DNA from: Desulfomonilaceae bacterium
Lineage (GTDB): Bacteria; Desulfobacterota; Desulfomonilia; Desulfomonilales; Desulfomonilaceae
Direction of reading: 5' to 3'
Length of the DNA stretch: 42,235 nucleotides
Assembly: GCA_031082285.1 (NCBI GenBank)
Contig: JAVHLK010000024.1
Span: 17,332 to 59,566 of the forward strand
The stretch's first letter is position 1. Each line of letters opens with the position of its first letter. The translations under genes and the position numbers were made by a program. The notes under the pieces were generated by a model that searched no databases, was not told the origin of the DNA, and saw only the letters and a list, made by a program, of their open reading frames with translations. Of this stretch, positions 1 to 8,316 are shown one piece after another.

Positions 1-1
1 A

Positions 2-580
2 AAACGGCAGTTCGACATACTCACCGCTCAGATGAGTTTGCTCAAACGCTCTGCCGGGGATGACCCCTCCAAGCTCGCCGAGAGCGACCTGGTGGCTCTC
101 AAACGCAAGGCCGCGTGGGCGGAGTACGAGTATTACCAATGGCAGCAACAGTTCCTGGAGATCAAGTCACCGGTACCGGGAATCGTTCTCACCAAAGATA
201 TCGAGAGTCTCTCGGGAAAGAAATTCCTGGCAGGTGAGGCCTTCTGTGAAATCGTTGCTCCCGGCAACCTCTCTGCGGACATCTTCGTCCCGGAGGACAA
301 GATCGCCTACATTAAGATTAAAGATCCGGTCACCTTGTACCTTAGCGGCACCCCCCGAACCGGCCACCGGCTCATCGTCTCAGAAGTGGCCCCCACCGCG
401 GAAGCCCATCCAAGATTAGGAAACGTGTATCGAGTCAGGGCGCCTTTTCCGGATGCGCCGCCGTCCACCATGGTGGGCATGCGCGGGATCGGTAAGATTC
501 GTACAATGGATTCGACCTTGTGGTTTGTTGTGAGCTCCCGCCTGTTGTCTCAGTGGCGGAAGTGGACCCTTTACTTCTGA
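2..580 (+). CDS. HlyD-family periplasmic adaptor (C-terminal part, 5' truncated by window)
   Basis: The reading frame is open from the first bases of the window, so this is the C-terminal ~192 residues of a larger protein. An Ala/Lys/Glu-rich helix (around KLAESDLVALKRKAAWAEYEYY) is the descending arm of a coiled-coil hairpin. It is followed by the half-lipoyl segment (IKSPVPGIVLTKDIESLSGKK, then GEAFCEIVAP) and a beta-barrel region ending in VGMRGIGKIRT. That order is typical of HlyD/EmrA/MacA membrane-fusion proteins that link an inner-membrane transporter to an outer-membrane channel. The tail after the barrel (SSRLLSQWRKW) resembles HlyD-like proteins paired with M50-type membrane peptidases or peptide exporters; this subfamily placement is inference. 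The partner genes would lie left of the window. No partner follows on the right. Confidence 0.8.
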   Translation, partial: KRQFDILTAQMSLLKRSAGDDPSKLAESDLVALKRKAAWAEYEYYQWQQQFLEIKSPVPGIVLTKDIESLSGKKFLAGEAFCEIVAPGNLSADIFVPEDKIAYIKIKDPVTLYLSGTPRTGHRLIVSEVAPTAEAHPRLGNVYRVRAPFPDAPPSTMVGMRGIGKIRTMDSTLWFVVSSRLLSQWRKWTLYF

Positions 581-1022
581 TATTCATCCATGTTCACGAG
601 CTTTGGAGACCGTGTGGTGTGGCTACAACTCGCATTACGCGCCCAAATTTTGCTCGAATGACCCTGTGTAAGCTGTACGCCGGCCACATCATGCTGGTTC
701 AGGAGGATACCGGATGAGGCGCCGGATATCTCCGCGGCATTACTCCGGCACACCACGCCGACAGTTCCTGCATCCCAGGCTCAAGGAGGGGATCTGTCCA
801 CACAAAGGTCCTCTGACAACCTCGACTTGATTACAATCCAGCCGGCAGAAGTCACCAGGGTCGCGCGCCAAGGTCGTCCCCAGCCGGAACGGACATCAGC
901 CGAAATTACTTCAGTCCGTGCCCGAAACCCCGCGGAATGTGAGTTCAGGAACGGAATGCTTTCCTGTTACCTCTCGAGTGAGTCGTTGCGTACTGCAGTG
1001 GACTCCCTGGACCCGTCATAAT
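581..1022. other. Gene-free stretch
   Basis: About 440 bases between the adaptor stop and the transposase remnant. Short open frames exist on both strands, but none has a convincing ribosome-binding site, a recognisable domain or homology that I can see. No tRNA, strong hairpin or repeat is evident. Confidence 0.5.
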
Positions 1023-1190
1023 TCAGGCTTCGTGGTGAACGATTACGAATTGCTTGTCTCCTTCTTCCAACAGATCGTAGAGACGAATCCGGTTCGACTC
1101 GTCAAAGAAAATATCCCGGCCGGCGTTCCCGCGTCGCATCACACGATAGCCGGTGCCCGGATAGTGAATGCGTCCTCTCCGTGCCGGCAG
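1023..1190 (-). pseudogene. Remnant of a REP-associated tyrosine transposase (RAYT, Y1_Tnp)
   Basis: On the minus strand, 55 codons read ARRGRIHYPGTGYRVMRRGN, then AGRDIFFDESNRIRLYDLLE. This matches the N-terminal signature of RAYT/IS200-like proteins (family form: MARPLRIEYPGA.YHV..RGN....IF.DD.DR..FL.LL). The usual ATG is replaced by CTG. The frame stops at a TGA just after the first helix, before the HuH motif and catalytic tyrosine, so about three quarters of the protein is missing. No transposase fragment is seen to its left. RAYTs are associated with REP palindromes; several palindromic elements occur elsewhere in this window (for example 14691-14887 and 16104-16120). Confidence 0.75.
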
Positions 1191-1218
1191 ACTACTACAC
1201 AATCAAATACCAATTGTG

Positions 1219-2163
1219 TCACGCCGGACCCTGACCCACGCTCTCACGTCCCGCGCTACGGATGAGTTCCGGAGTCAGCTCCGAGTGTTCCCGCTCGACT
1301 TGGAGCAAGACAATTGCCCCAATAACCAGGACGGCTCCGAAGATCTGAAGAGGGGCGAGGGCTTCTCCGAGGAAGACGAACGCGATGAAGCCGGCGGAAA
1401 TCGGCTCCATTGTCGAGGTGACCGCGGCGCGAGTCGAACGGATGTGGTTCACGCCGGCGAAGAACAGCCCGAATGCGGCCACGGTGCCGAAAAGCACGAT
1501 GAAAAGAATAAGCCCCCACTCGTGCATGGTGTACGACGACTGCAGAAATGCCAGGGGCGGCCGGACCACGTTCCACGTCACCGCGGCGAACACCATTGAG
1601 TAGAAGACGACGGTCCACGGCCGGTAGCGATGCATCATACGTTCGCCCACAAGGGTGTACGCGGTGAAGAAGACTGCAGAGCAAATTGCCGCAATGATAC
1701 CGACCCGATTCATGTGGAGCAGTTCCACGTTATAGGCTCCGACGACCAGGTAGCACCCGAGCAGCGCCAGTACAAGGGCGAAAACCTTGGAAACGGTGAG
1801 ACGTTCGCCCCAGAAGAGCACGGAATACACCGCCACCATTATGGGTGCCGTGTACTGGATCAATATGGCGGCCACCACCTGAATCTTGCTGATGGCAAAC
1901 AGGTAGGTGAACTGTACCGTCGCCATGATAAGGCCGCCGAGCAGCAGCATGGAGCTCACGTCGCGCAACCGGATACGGAGTTGAGCGGGAGCCGACATCC
2001 CCAGAACGAGAACCATGGCGAGTGCGGCAAGGGTAACCCTCACTTGAACCAGCTCGAAAGGAGTCATGCCTGCAAGAAAGAGGGCCTTCCCCGCGGTACC
2101 CGATGAAGCCCACAGTACTGCGGCGGCCATCACATAAAGATACCCCCGTGTCGTCGCCTTCAT
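1219..2163 (-). CDS. EamA/DMT-family transporter (10 TM)
   Basis: A 314-residue polytopic inner-membrane protein with the internal duplication of two five-helix EamA domains. Repeat 1 begins GYLYVMAAAVLWASSGTAGK, the characteristic Trp/Ser-rich helix. Repeat 2 begins GIIAAICSAVFFTAYTLVGE and ends with the AFVFLGEALAPLQIFGAVLVI motif. Family members export or import small metabolites such as amino acids and nucleosides; the substrate cannot be read from sequence. I chose the ATG at 2163 behind an AAAGGCGG-type ribosome-binding site; a TTG two codons upstream is possible. It is a single gene, with no operon partner close by. Confidence 0.9.
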   Translation of the reverse strand: MKATTRGYLYVMAAAVLWASSGTAGKALFLAGMTPFELVQVRVTLAALAMVLVLGMSAPAQLRIRLRDVSSMLLLGGLIMATVQFTYLFAISKIQVVAAILIQYTAPIMVAVYSVLFWGERLTVSKVFALVLALLGCYLVVGAYNVELLHMNRVGIIAAICSAVFFTAYTLVGERMMHRYRPWTVVFYSMVFAAVTWNVVRPPLAFLQSSYTMHEWGLILFIVLFGTVAAFGLFFAGVNHIRSTRAAVTSTMEPISAGFIAFVFLGEALAPLQIFGAVLVIGAIVLLQVEREHSELTPELIRSAGRESVGQGPA

Positions 2164-2777
2164 TATCAACCGCCTTTCCCGAGACGGATATTACCACTTC
2201 ATCGTCAAAGGGAAAACAGCCAAGAGTGCAACCACGAACCCCGCCGTGTCGCCGGTCGCCGGGAAACGAGTTGAAGGGGACCGCAGTCGGATCTGCGGCC
2301 GCAATGAGGACGTGACGACCTCTCGATGCGGCTCACGGAGCCCTTGCTTTACACACAAACGACTTGATATACTCGCCGCCTAATTTCCGGATCGTGCGCG
2401 TTCGCCCCGGTACGAGCCACACTACCTCACGGCAGGAGATGACGATATCGAGAATGGGCCTTGGGATGTGCGAGTCAGGGAAAGCAGCACGAGAAAACCA
2501 CGAATACAAGTCAATCTATGAGTTGTCAGCGATCCCTCTTTTCGTTCGTACTATCAATCTTCGTCGCTGGTCATGGTCAAACGTGCTTGACGCGGCTCAA
2601 TGCCTTTGATACTCCTCCGTAAAATCCAGACACGGCTTTATGTTTTTGACTTCCCGAATGTGTGCGGCTCCCCGGCGGGCAGTTGCAGAAAAGGTCGACA
2701 TCAGATGATCATTGTCCACTTAGCCATGCATTCCCGACGCTTATTTCTTTGGGGTAGACTTCCGATCTTCCTTATGT
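2164..2777. other. Gene-free stretch
   Basis: About 610 bases between the divergently placed EamA start and the 3' end of the HerA-like gene. The open frames here (longest about 80 codons) lack ribosome-binding sites and recognisable domains. The promoter of the EamA gene should lie in the first part, but I see no convincing -35/-10 pair. Confidence 0.45.
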
Positions 2778-4275
2778 TCACTTCTTCCTGAGAATGGACC
2801 CCAGAACTCCCCGTGCTATTTGTCGGCCGATACTGCTTCCCACGCTTCGGACCACACTCTTGGCCAGAGCCTCCAGAACTCCCTGACGTTTGCCCGTCCC
2901 GGTCAATATTTCCGGTAAGCCCCATCCGCTCGACGCCGGGGGCGCCTCGGCCGGTGTTTCTCTCTTGGGCGGTCCAACCGCCGCGGTGTGCTCCGCGCGG
3001 GCCATGAGCAGTTCGTGTGCGGATTCTCGGTCTATAACCGTATCGTACTTGCCTCCGACCGGGCTCCGCCGCATAATTGCTTGCCGTTCGGACGGACTGA
3101 CGGGACCGATCCTGGATGAGGGAGGGCGCACAAGGGTTCGCTGGACCATGCCGGGAATGCCCTTATCCTGGAGCGTGGAAACCAGGGCTTCGCCGACGCC
3201 CAGTTCCGTAATGGCTTGAACCGCGTCGAACGCGGGGTTGGCTCGGAACGTCTCGGCAGCGGTCCTCACCGCCTTCCGGTCTCTCGGGGTGAACGCCCGC
3301 AGTGCATGCTGAACTCGATTTCCCAATTGAGAAAGAACCCTGTCGGGAACGTCTATGGGGCTCTGGGTTATGAAGTATATCCCCACCCCCTTGGAGCGAA
3401 CGAGCCTCACCACCTGCTCGATCTTTTCCGACAGAGCTTTGGGAGCGTTTTGAAAGAGAAGGTGGGCTTCATCGAAGAAGAACACCAGCTTCGGCTTTTC
3501 CACGTCGCCCACTTCCGGCAGTTCCTCGAAGAGTTCGGACAATATCCACAACATGAATGTCGAGTACAGACGGGGGCTTTGCATAATCTTGTCCGCGGCA
3601 AGGATGTTGATGTACCCGTGTCCATCGGAGTCGACGCGCATGAGGTCGTTCAATTCCAAAGCCGGTTCGCCCAGGAAACGCTCCCCTCCCTGTTCCTCCA
3701 GAACGAGAAGGCGACGCTGAATCGCCCCCACGGAGGGCTTGGTGACATGCATGGCCGTACGTACCGGTGAGATCCTTGGTGTGTTCGGCAACGAACGACA
3801 TGAGGGATCGCAGGTCCTTCAGGTCCAACAGGGCCAAGCCCTGGTCGTCCGCAAACTTGAACGCGATGTTGAGCACTCCTTCCTGAGTGTCGTTGAGTTC
3901 CAACAATCTGGAGAGCAGCACAGGGCCCATGTCCAAGACCGTTGTACGTATCGGGTGTCCCTGTTCGCCGAGGACATCCCAGAACATCGTGGGGAACCCT
4001 TGGAACCGATACGGTTCCAGGCCGATCGTCCGTGCTCGCTCCATCACGCGCGGGTTCGCGTCGCCGGGGTAACCTATGCCGGAGAGGTCGCCTTTTATGT
4101 CCGCCATAAAGACCGGCACCCCATGGCTCGAAAAGCCCTCGGCCAGCACCTGCAAGGAGATGGTCTTGCCGGTACCGGTTGCGCCTGCAATCAGGCCGTG
4201 GCGAGTGGCAAATTGCAGCAAGAGATCTTGCGGGCTCTCACCTTTCCCAATGAAAATGCCGGGGTGGTCCTCCAT
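2778..4275 (-). pseudogene. HerA-like ATPase, DUF853 family, frameshifted
   Basis: Two overlapping minus-strand frames together encode one DUF853 protein of about 497 residues, normal for the family. The N-terminal frame starts at ATG 4275 behind a GGAGA site and carries Walker A GATGTGKT (residues 31-38) and MADIKGDLSG. It runs well to DLTGTYG, then loses homology. The second frame resumes with HVTKPSVGAIQRRLLVLEEQ and contains Walker B (LVFFFDEAH), a sensor-like FITQSP and a Pro/Ala linker to a C-terminal GRQIARGVLGSILRKK. The join falls exactly on a direct duplication of CATG (3746-3753). Removing one copy restores a single frame. The family forms hexameric DNA-translocase-like ATPases. 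The gene is either broken or affected by an assembly error. Confidence 0.85.
3746..3753. repeat. CATGCATG tandem 4-mer causing the frameshift
   Basis: CATG occurs twice in tandem inside the HerA-like gene. With one copy the minus strand reads Gly-His-Val-Thr-Lys-Pro-Ser-Val-Gly and the two half-frames fuse. With two copies the downstream half is out of frame. This is a slippage-type event. Confidence 0.8.
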
Positions 4276-4801
4276 AGCAGCATCGTCTCCTTTCCTCCAC
4301 GGGTGCGATCCACTTCGACGTCCCGCGGGTACGACCGAAACCCTTTCGTCCGGATGAGGCTTCCATCCATCGCCGATCGACGGACACGGACGGATCGAGG
4401 GTGCCGTTATCCACGGCAGACGGGTAAGCCGTCATCAAGTCGAGGATGTCGGACGGTCTTGTCACGCGTGAGAAAGACTCGTCTCGTATACGTCATAACA
4501 TGAGGGACTTTGTTTCTCAAAGCCCGTACACCGGGCAGGGGTACCACACGCACGAAAAACTATTTGTATGACATGGGTGCGGTGATTTGGGCCGGACGGT
4601 GAGCTTACGGGCCGGGTCCCCACATTTGCAAGGGCGGTATATTCTCATGCTGAGCTTGCAAGGCTCTTTCACTTGGTCAGGTCAGTCATTCCGTATATCG
4701 GATCACTCGTGTCCAGCCAAATATGGACTTGTGCGGAATAGGGGTTGCAATGGCACTCAGAGCTGCGGAACCCATTGGTCAGACAGGCAGTGCTCGATGA
4801 T
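4276..4801. other. Gene-free stretch upstream of HerA-like gene
   Basis: About 525 bases. The left part must hold the minus-strand promoter of the HerA-like gene. The rest contains only short frames without domains or ribosome-binding sites. No tRNA or strong terminator hairpin is visible. Confidence 0.45.
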
Positions 4802-5590
4802 TCATCGCATCTCAGGCATCTCCAACGCGGGGCATTGAGCCTGGCATTCAAAGCAATAGTAGTAATTTCCCGTCACGAAAGTCTGCCATAGTTCCCTTAA
4901 TTCATAACCTTTCACAATCCGGCCCGGCTCTTCCGTCGCTCCGTCCAAAATGCCCTGCATGAACCGTTGAAAGAATCGGAACCCGAACTTGAAGATTGTC
5001 TCACCGCACGACTTCTTATTGATCTTCCTCCCGCCGGATAGCGCGTGGACAGGGCACGCCTCAACACACCGCATACAATGGTCGCAGACATCATCTCGGA
5101 GGGGAAGGTCTGAATCCAGTTCGGCTGATGTCACGAGTCCGGAAAGCCTGATTGCCGATCCGAATTGGCGGGTAATCAGCAAACCATTCTCTCCATACGA
5201 TCCCAGGCCCGCCCGTACTCCAGCTCGCCTCCAGCAGATCTCGCCGCGCATGCCCCTGCCGGGTTCATCCATGTCAATGGGAATGAAGGCAGGAACGGCT
5301 GCCGATGGAAAGCCGTTCGACTCCAGCAGGCGGCTGACTTTGTGGGCTGCCCGACCGCATTCATCGTACGCGTGGATGGTATCGAATTGTGCGAGCTGAT
5401 TCACCTTTGACCGAATGGCCGCAAGGCTGTGCTTCGCTGCCGTTACCACGACGCTCCGAGCGGACGGCAACATTGTGGCAATGCTGTCGAGGTGCTCGGG
5501 GAGATCGCTCACTTTTACCGCCCCCACCAGATCGGCTCCGTTTTTCAGGGCGATCTCTCTTACCGCTTCATTCAGACTTTGGTTCGTCAT
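4802..5590 (-). CDS. QueG/reductive-dehalogenase-like 4Fe-4S protein
   Basis: A 262-residue soluble iron-sulfur protein. The N-terminal half (GADLVGAVKVSDLPEHL, then LPSARSVVVTAAKHS) matches the corrinoid-binding-fold region shared by epoxyqueuosine reductase and reductive dehalogenases. Near residues 169-179 lies CDHCMRCVEACP, a ferredoxin-type [4Fe-4S] ligand set. A second set is C-terminal (CFECQAQCP, residues 246-254), probably completed by an upstream cysteine (KKSCGE). It is shorter than QueG (about 380 residues), lacks the C-terminal HEAT-like part and has no Tat signal, so it is probably not QueG itself. Such short homologues are common in anaerobic Desulfobacterota and have no assigned reaction. 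The ATG has a good GGAGAAGG site 8 nt upstream. Confidence 0.8.
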   Translation of the reverse strand: MTNQSLNEAVREIALKNGADLVGAVKVSDLPEHLDSIATMLPSARSVVVTAAKHSLAAIRSKVNQLAQFDTIHAYDECGRAAHKVSRLLESNGFPSAAVPAFIPIDMDEPGRGMRGEICWRRAGVRAGLGSYGENGLLITRQFGSAIRLSGLVTSAELDSDLPLRDDVCDHCMRCVEACPVHALSGGRKINKKSCGETIFKFGFRFFQRFMQGILDGATEEPGRIVKGYELRELWQTFVTGNYYYCFECQAQCPALEMPEMR

Positions 5591-5759
5591 TGCTCAACCT
5601 TCTCCGCAGTTTCCATGCCTAGTATAACAGGATTTCCGCTCAGATGGGCCAATATCCTCACTAATCGGCTTTGATCGGATTTGTTTGTCGGATTGTCGCT
5701 CTCCCCCTCGCGGTCGTTAATCTATTGATATGTATATATGTGTACCGGCGCCACACTGT

Positions 5760-6518
5760 TCACGTGCCCCGTGCGGGTCTGTCGGTGCGGTGGAGCCTTG
5801 AAAACACTGCGGCGGCGACCTGTCTGCCCAACTCCTTGTAACTTGAAGGAGACGGGTGAAACCCGTCAGGCGAGAATTGCTCCGGAGCCGGATCGATGTC
5901 GATTGGAACGTGCACCGCACTGCGTCTCCGGCAAACTTCAGACTTGGCCGCTTCATCAAACATCCGAGCCCGTATTCCCATAACGGACCGTAACGGCTGG
6001 GGCAACAAAGGGAATGACGAAAGAGGGGGCAATCCGACAAGGGCGATCATCGCTTCAGGGGAATGGACCTGCAGCTCGTCGAGAAGGTGGTCAAGATCGG
6101 TTGACCACTGACGCATCGTTCTCAACGAGGTCACGTCGTTCACGCCGACCGACACTACCACCACGTCAAACTGCTCGTTCGGCAGCATGGGTACCAGGCG
6201 GCGGCTTACTATGGAGGCGGTGGCCCCTATGAGACCGTGGGCGCTCCAGGAAATCTCACTCTCAAGGACTTGAGCAAGCTCTGCAGCGACCTGCCCTGGT
6301 AAGGCATCGGCTACGGTCTCGGCTCCCACTCCCGCGATGATCGAATCCCCGATTACCGCAAGCCTGATGTTTCTTCCCGACCCTACGCTGCCGTAAGTTG
6401 GTCCGGACGCACCCGACAACCGAGGAGCGTTGCGTCTCACTCTGATTGCTTGGGGGATCACAAAAGGGAAAAGGATCCAGAAGAAAATACCTCTGGCCGT
6501 CAGTCCCGGAACTCTCAA
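5760..6518 (-). CDS. SGNH/GDSL-family hydrolase
   Basis: A 252-residue esterase-fold protein. The SGNH blocks are visible: block I VIGDSIIAGVGA (Ser59 nucleophile), block III VSVGVNDVTS (Asn), and block V SPDGFHPSPSSY (catalytic Asp and His). Block II has a glycine in HGLIGATASI. The N terminus carries a hydrophobic helix (GIFFWILFPFVIPQAI, residues 10-25) followed by arginines, suggesting a membrane-anchored or signal-anchor form. The likely start is a TTG whose codon overlaps the stop of the upstream glyoxalase-fold gene (TTGA), implying translational coupling. The substrate is unknown; family members cleave esters of lipids, carbohydrates or acyl-thioesters. Confidence 0.87.
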   Translation of the reverse strand: MRVPGLTARGIFFWILFPFVIPQAIRVRRNAPRLSGASGPTYGSVGSGRNIRLAVIGDSIIAGVGAETVADALPGQVAAELAQVLESEISWSAHGLIGATASIVSRRLVPMLPNEQFDVVVVSVGVNDVTSLRTMRQWSTDLDHLLDELQVHSPEAMIALVGLPPLSSFPLLPQPLRSVMGIRARMFDEAAKSEVCRRRSAVHVPIDIDPAPEQFSPDGFHPSPSSYKELGRQVAAAVFSRLHRTDRPARGT

Positions 6519-6949
6519 GAGACTCGCCCCTGTTCATCGTCCTCGGCTTCATAATGCCGGGCTTCGATGAGATTCTTCTCCGGATCACGGAAATAGATCG
6601 ACGTTCCCGTTCCTTGGGCCCCCCACAAACGGACCGGCCCGCTCTCTATCTGTATACCCTGGGCCTCAAGCCTATTGACGAGGGCGTCCCAGTCGGCTTT
6701 GGCGACGGTAATGCAGAAGTGGTTGAGGTTTTCACGACCTTCTCCCTGGCGGGAGTTCTTTTGCCACAGCTTTCTTGGGAAAAGGTCGATGATGGTATCG
6801 GCATTCAGCCTCAGGGATGCGAACGGTACATCTCCCGCTCGATATTCCTCAAGGCGTTCCGTCGGCAACCGGAGCACTTCACTGTAGAAGGAGATCATGG
6901 TCTCGTCGTCCTCAACGTTCAAGACGATGTGATCCATCAGGCACTTCAT
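6515..6949 (-). CDS. VOC/glyoxalase-fold dioxygenase-like protein
   Basis: A 144-residue vicinal-oxygen-chelate protein with the paired beta-alpha-beta-beta-beta modules. Module 1 is MDHIVLNVEDDETMISFYSE with a metal-ligand candidate His. Module 2 is LNHFCITVAKADWDALVNRL, ending in SIYFRDPEKNLIEARHY with the conserved D-P-(E/D)-x-N-x-I-E block and candidate Glu ligand. Family members include glyoxalase I, fosfomycin-resistance proteins and extradiol dioxygenases; the reaction cannot be assigned. Start ATG 6949 has a GAGGAG site about 8 nt upstream. It is the first gene of a two-gene unit with the SGNH hydrolase. Confidence 0.85.
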   Translation of the reverse strand: MKCLMDHIVLNVEDDETMISFYSEVLRLPTERLEEYRAGDVPFASLRLNADTIIDLFPRKLWQKNSRQGEGRENLNHFCITVAKADWDALVNRLEAQGIQIESGPVRLWGAQGTGTSIYFRDPEKNLIEARHYEAEDDEQGRVS

Positions 6950-7221
6950 TTTGGACTCTCCTCATCCGTGAGAAAGGTTTTATCCACTGCGGAAGGCCTA
7001 TAGACACCCTCACCAATCCGCGCCAGGCCGAGAACTCTTCTTCCAAAGAGCTTGCACAATCAACGGCGCAGACCCCTTCCGCGGAGTTTCTCACGTTCAC
7101 GACAACAGGACAACAGCGAAGTTGGGCTTCTATTTTCGGTCTCTTGCCTTCTCCAGTCGCTGGGGGTATGAATGGAGAAATATGTCGGTATCCGGCTACA
7201 GGAAGGAGAGGCGACAAGAGA

Positions 7222-7992
7222 ATGCGCCGAAACAAACTCAAACTCCGCGGATTCAATAACCTGACCAAGAGCTTGAGTTTCAATATATACGACCTCTGCT
7301 ATGCCAAAGGCCAAGAGGACCGAAAAGAGTATCTCGGCTACATCGACGAAGCGTACAATTCGGCACGACTGGAGCGTATCCTCAACGGCGTGGCGGATAT
7401 CATCGGCGCCCGTATCATAAACCTCTCCACGCAGGACTACGATCCAATGGGTGCGAGCGTAGTAATCCTCATCGCCGAGGATTCGACCTCAGACGAGGTA
7501 AGGAGCAGTACCTGTCTCGCCCATTTGGACAAGAGCCACATCTGTGCCCACACGTATCCGGAGACCGACCAGCGGAGCGGCATTTCCACCTTCCGAGTCG
7601 ACATCGACGTATCCACCTGTGGGGAGATCTCGCCACTTAGGTCCCTGAACTACTTGATCAACTCCTTCGATTCGGAAGTGGTCCTGCTGGACTACCGAGT
7701 GCGTGGCTTCACTCGGGACGTCCGCGGGAAGAAGCTCTTCATTGACCACGATATGCACTCTATCCAGCAATTCATCGCGGAAGATATCAAGAAACGGTAC
7801 GATAAGGTAGACATCAATATCTCTCAAGAGAACCTTTTCCACACCAAGATGATTCTCAAGACCTTCCGGCTGGATAACTACCTTTTCGGGACCACGTCCG
7901 AGAAGCTGAACCGACAAGAACGACAGAAAGTGAAGGACAGTTTGAGGCGAGAGATGACCGAGATTTACTATGCGAAAAACCTTTTCAGATGA
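7222..7992 (+). CDS. speD: S-adenosylmethionine decarboxylase proenzyme, E. coli type
   Basis: A 256-residue cytosolic enzyme making decarboxylated SAM, the aminopropyl donor for spermidine. It aligns along its whole length with remembered E. coli SpeD: KLKLRGFNNLTKSLSFNIYD at the start, QDYDPMGASV, CGEISPLRSLNYLI, DYRVRGFTRDVRGKK, FHTKMILKTF and EIYYAKN at the end. The self-processing site is HLDKSHICAHTYPE; Ser105 would become the pyruvoyl group. The ATG at 7222 is chosen because it matches the E. coli N terminus and follows GGAAGGAG; the frame is open further upstream but that extension has no homology. No spermidine synthase gene (speE) or other polyamine gene is adjacent. Confidence 0.97.
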   Translation: MRRNKLKLRGFNNLTKSLSFNIYDLCYAKGQEDRKEYLGYIDEAYNSARLERILNGVADIIGARIINLSTQDYDPMGASVVILIAEDSTSDEVRSSTCLAHLDKSHICAHTYPETDQRSGISTFRVDIDVSTCGEISPLRSLNYLINSFDSEVVLLDYRVRGFTRDVRGKKLFIDHDMHSIQQFIAEDIKKRYDKVDINISQENLFHTKMILKTFRLDNYLFGTTSEKLNRQERQKVKDSLRREMTEIYYAKNLFR

Positions 7993-8316
7993 TCTCAGGA
8001 AACTTCAAGGACTTAATATCATGACACAACGACACGGTACCGACAGGCCTCGACGGGCTCGAAAACATCCCTGTCGGTCCCTTTAGAGAGTAATGTCGAA
8101 AATATCCAGATCCTGCGACTGACCCGAGAAGCTTATCGAGAGATGGGGAGAGTGCCGATCTTTGTCAAAGAACTTGGGGGGTCACATCAATTAAGAAGCA
8201 ACGATGAAAGGCCTATTTCGCGACAGACACTTACCATTTCCCGTTTCGTCATGGTATTCTGCCCGGTATGCTCCGGGAACGGAGCCCGCGAGTATTCGTA
8301 GTCCGCGAGGAGAACC
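7993..8316. other. speD-apgM intergenic stretch
   Basis: 324 bases. It holds the inverted repeat at 8039-8078 and otherwise no gene, tRNA or clear promoter that I can support. Confidence 0.5.
8039..8078 (+). terminator. Possible terminator-like inverted repeat after speD
   Basis: ACCGACAGG (8039-8047) pairs perfectly with CCTGTCGGT (8070-8078) across a 22-nt loop. It begins 46 nt past the speD stop. There is no proper T-run after it (only CCCTTTAG), so intrinsic termination is uncertain. Confidence 0.35.

Noticed and set aside
4755-4804. Possible Sec-UGA at the end of the 4Fe-4S protein
   Set aside because: Readthrough would add only about 14 residues, and the protein already ends after its second cysteine cluster.
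6817-7221. Upstream extension of speD to 6817
   Set aside because: The extension overlaps the minus-strand glyoxalase-fold gene, and homology to SpeD begins only at 7222.
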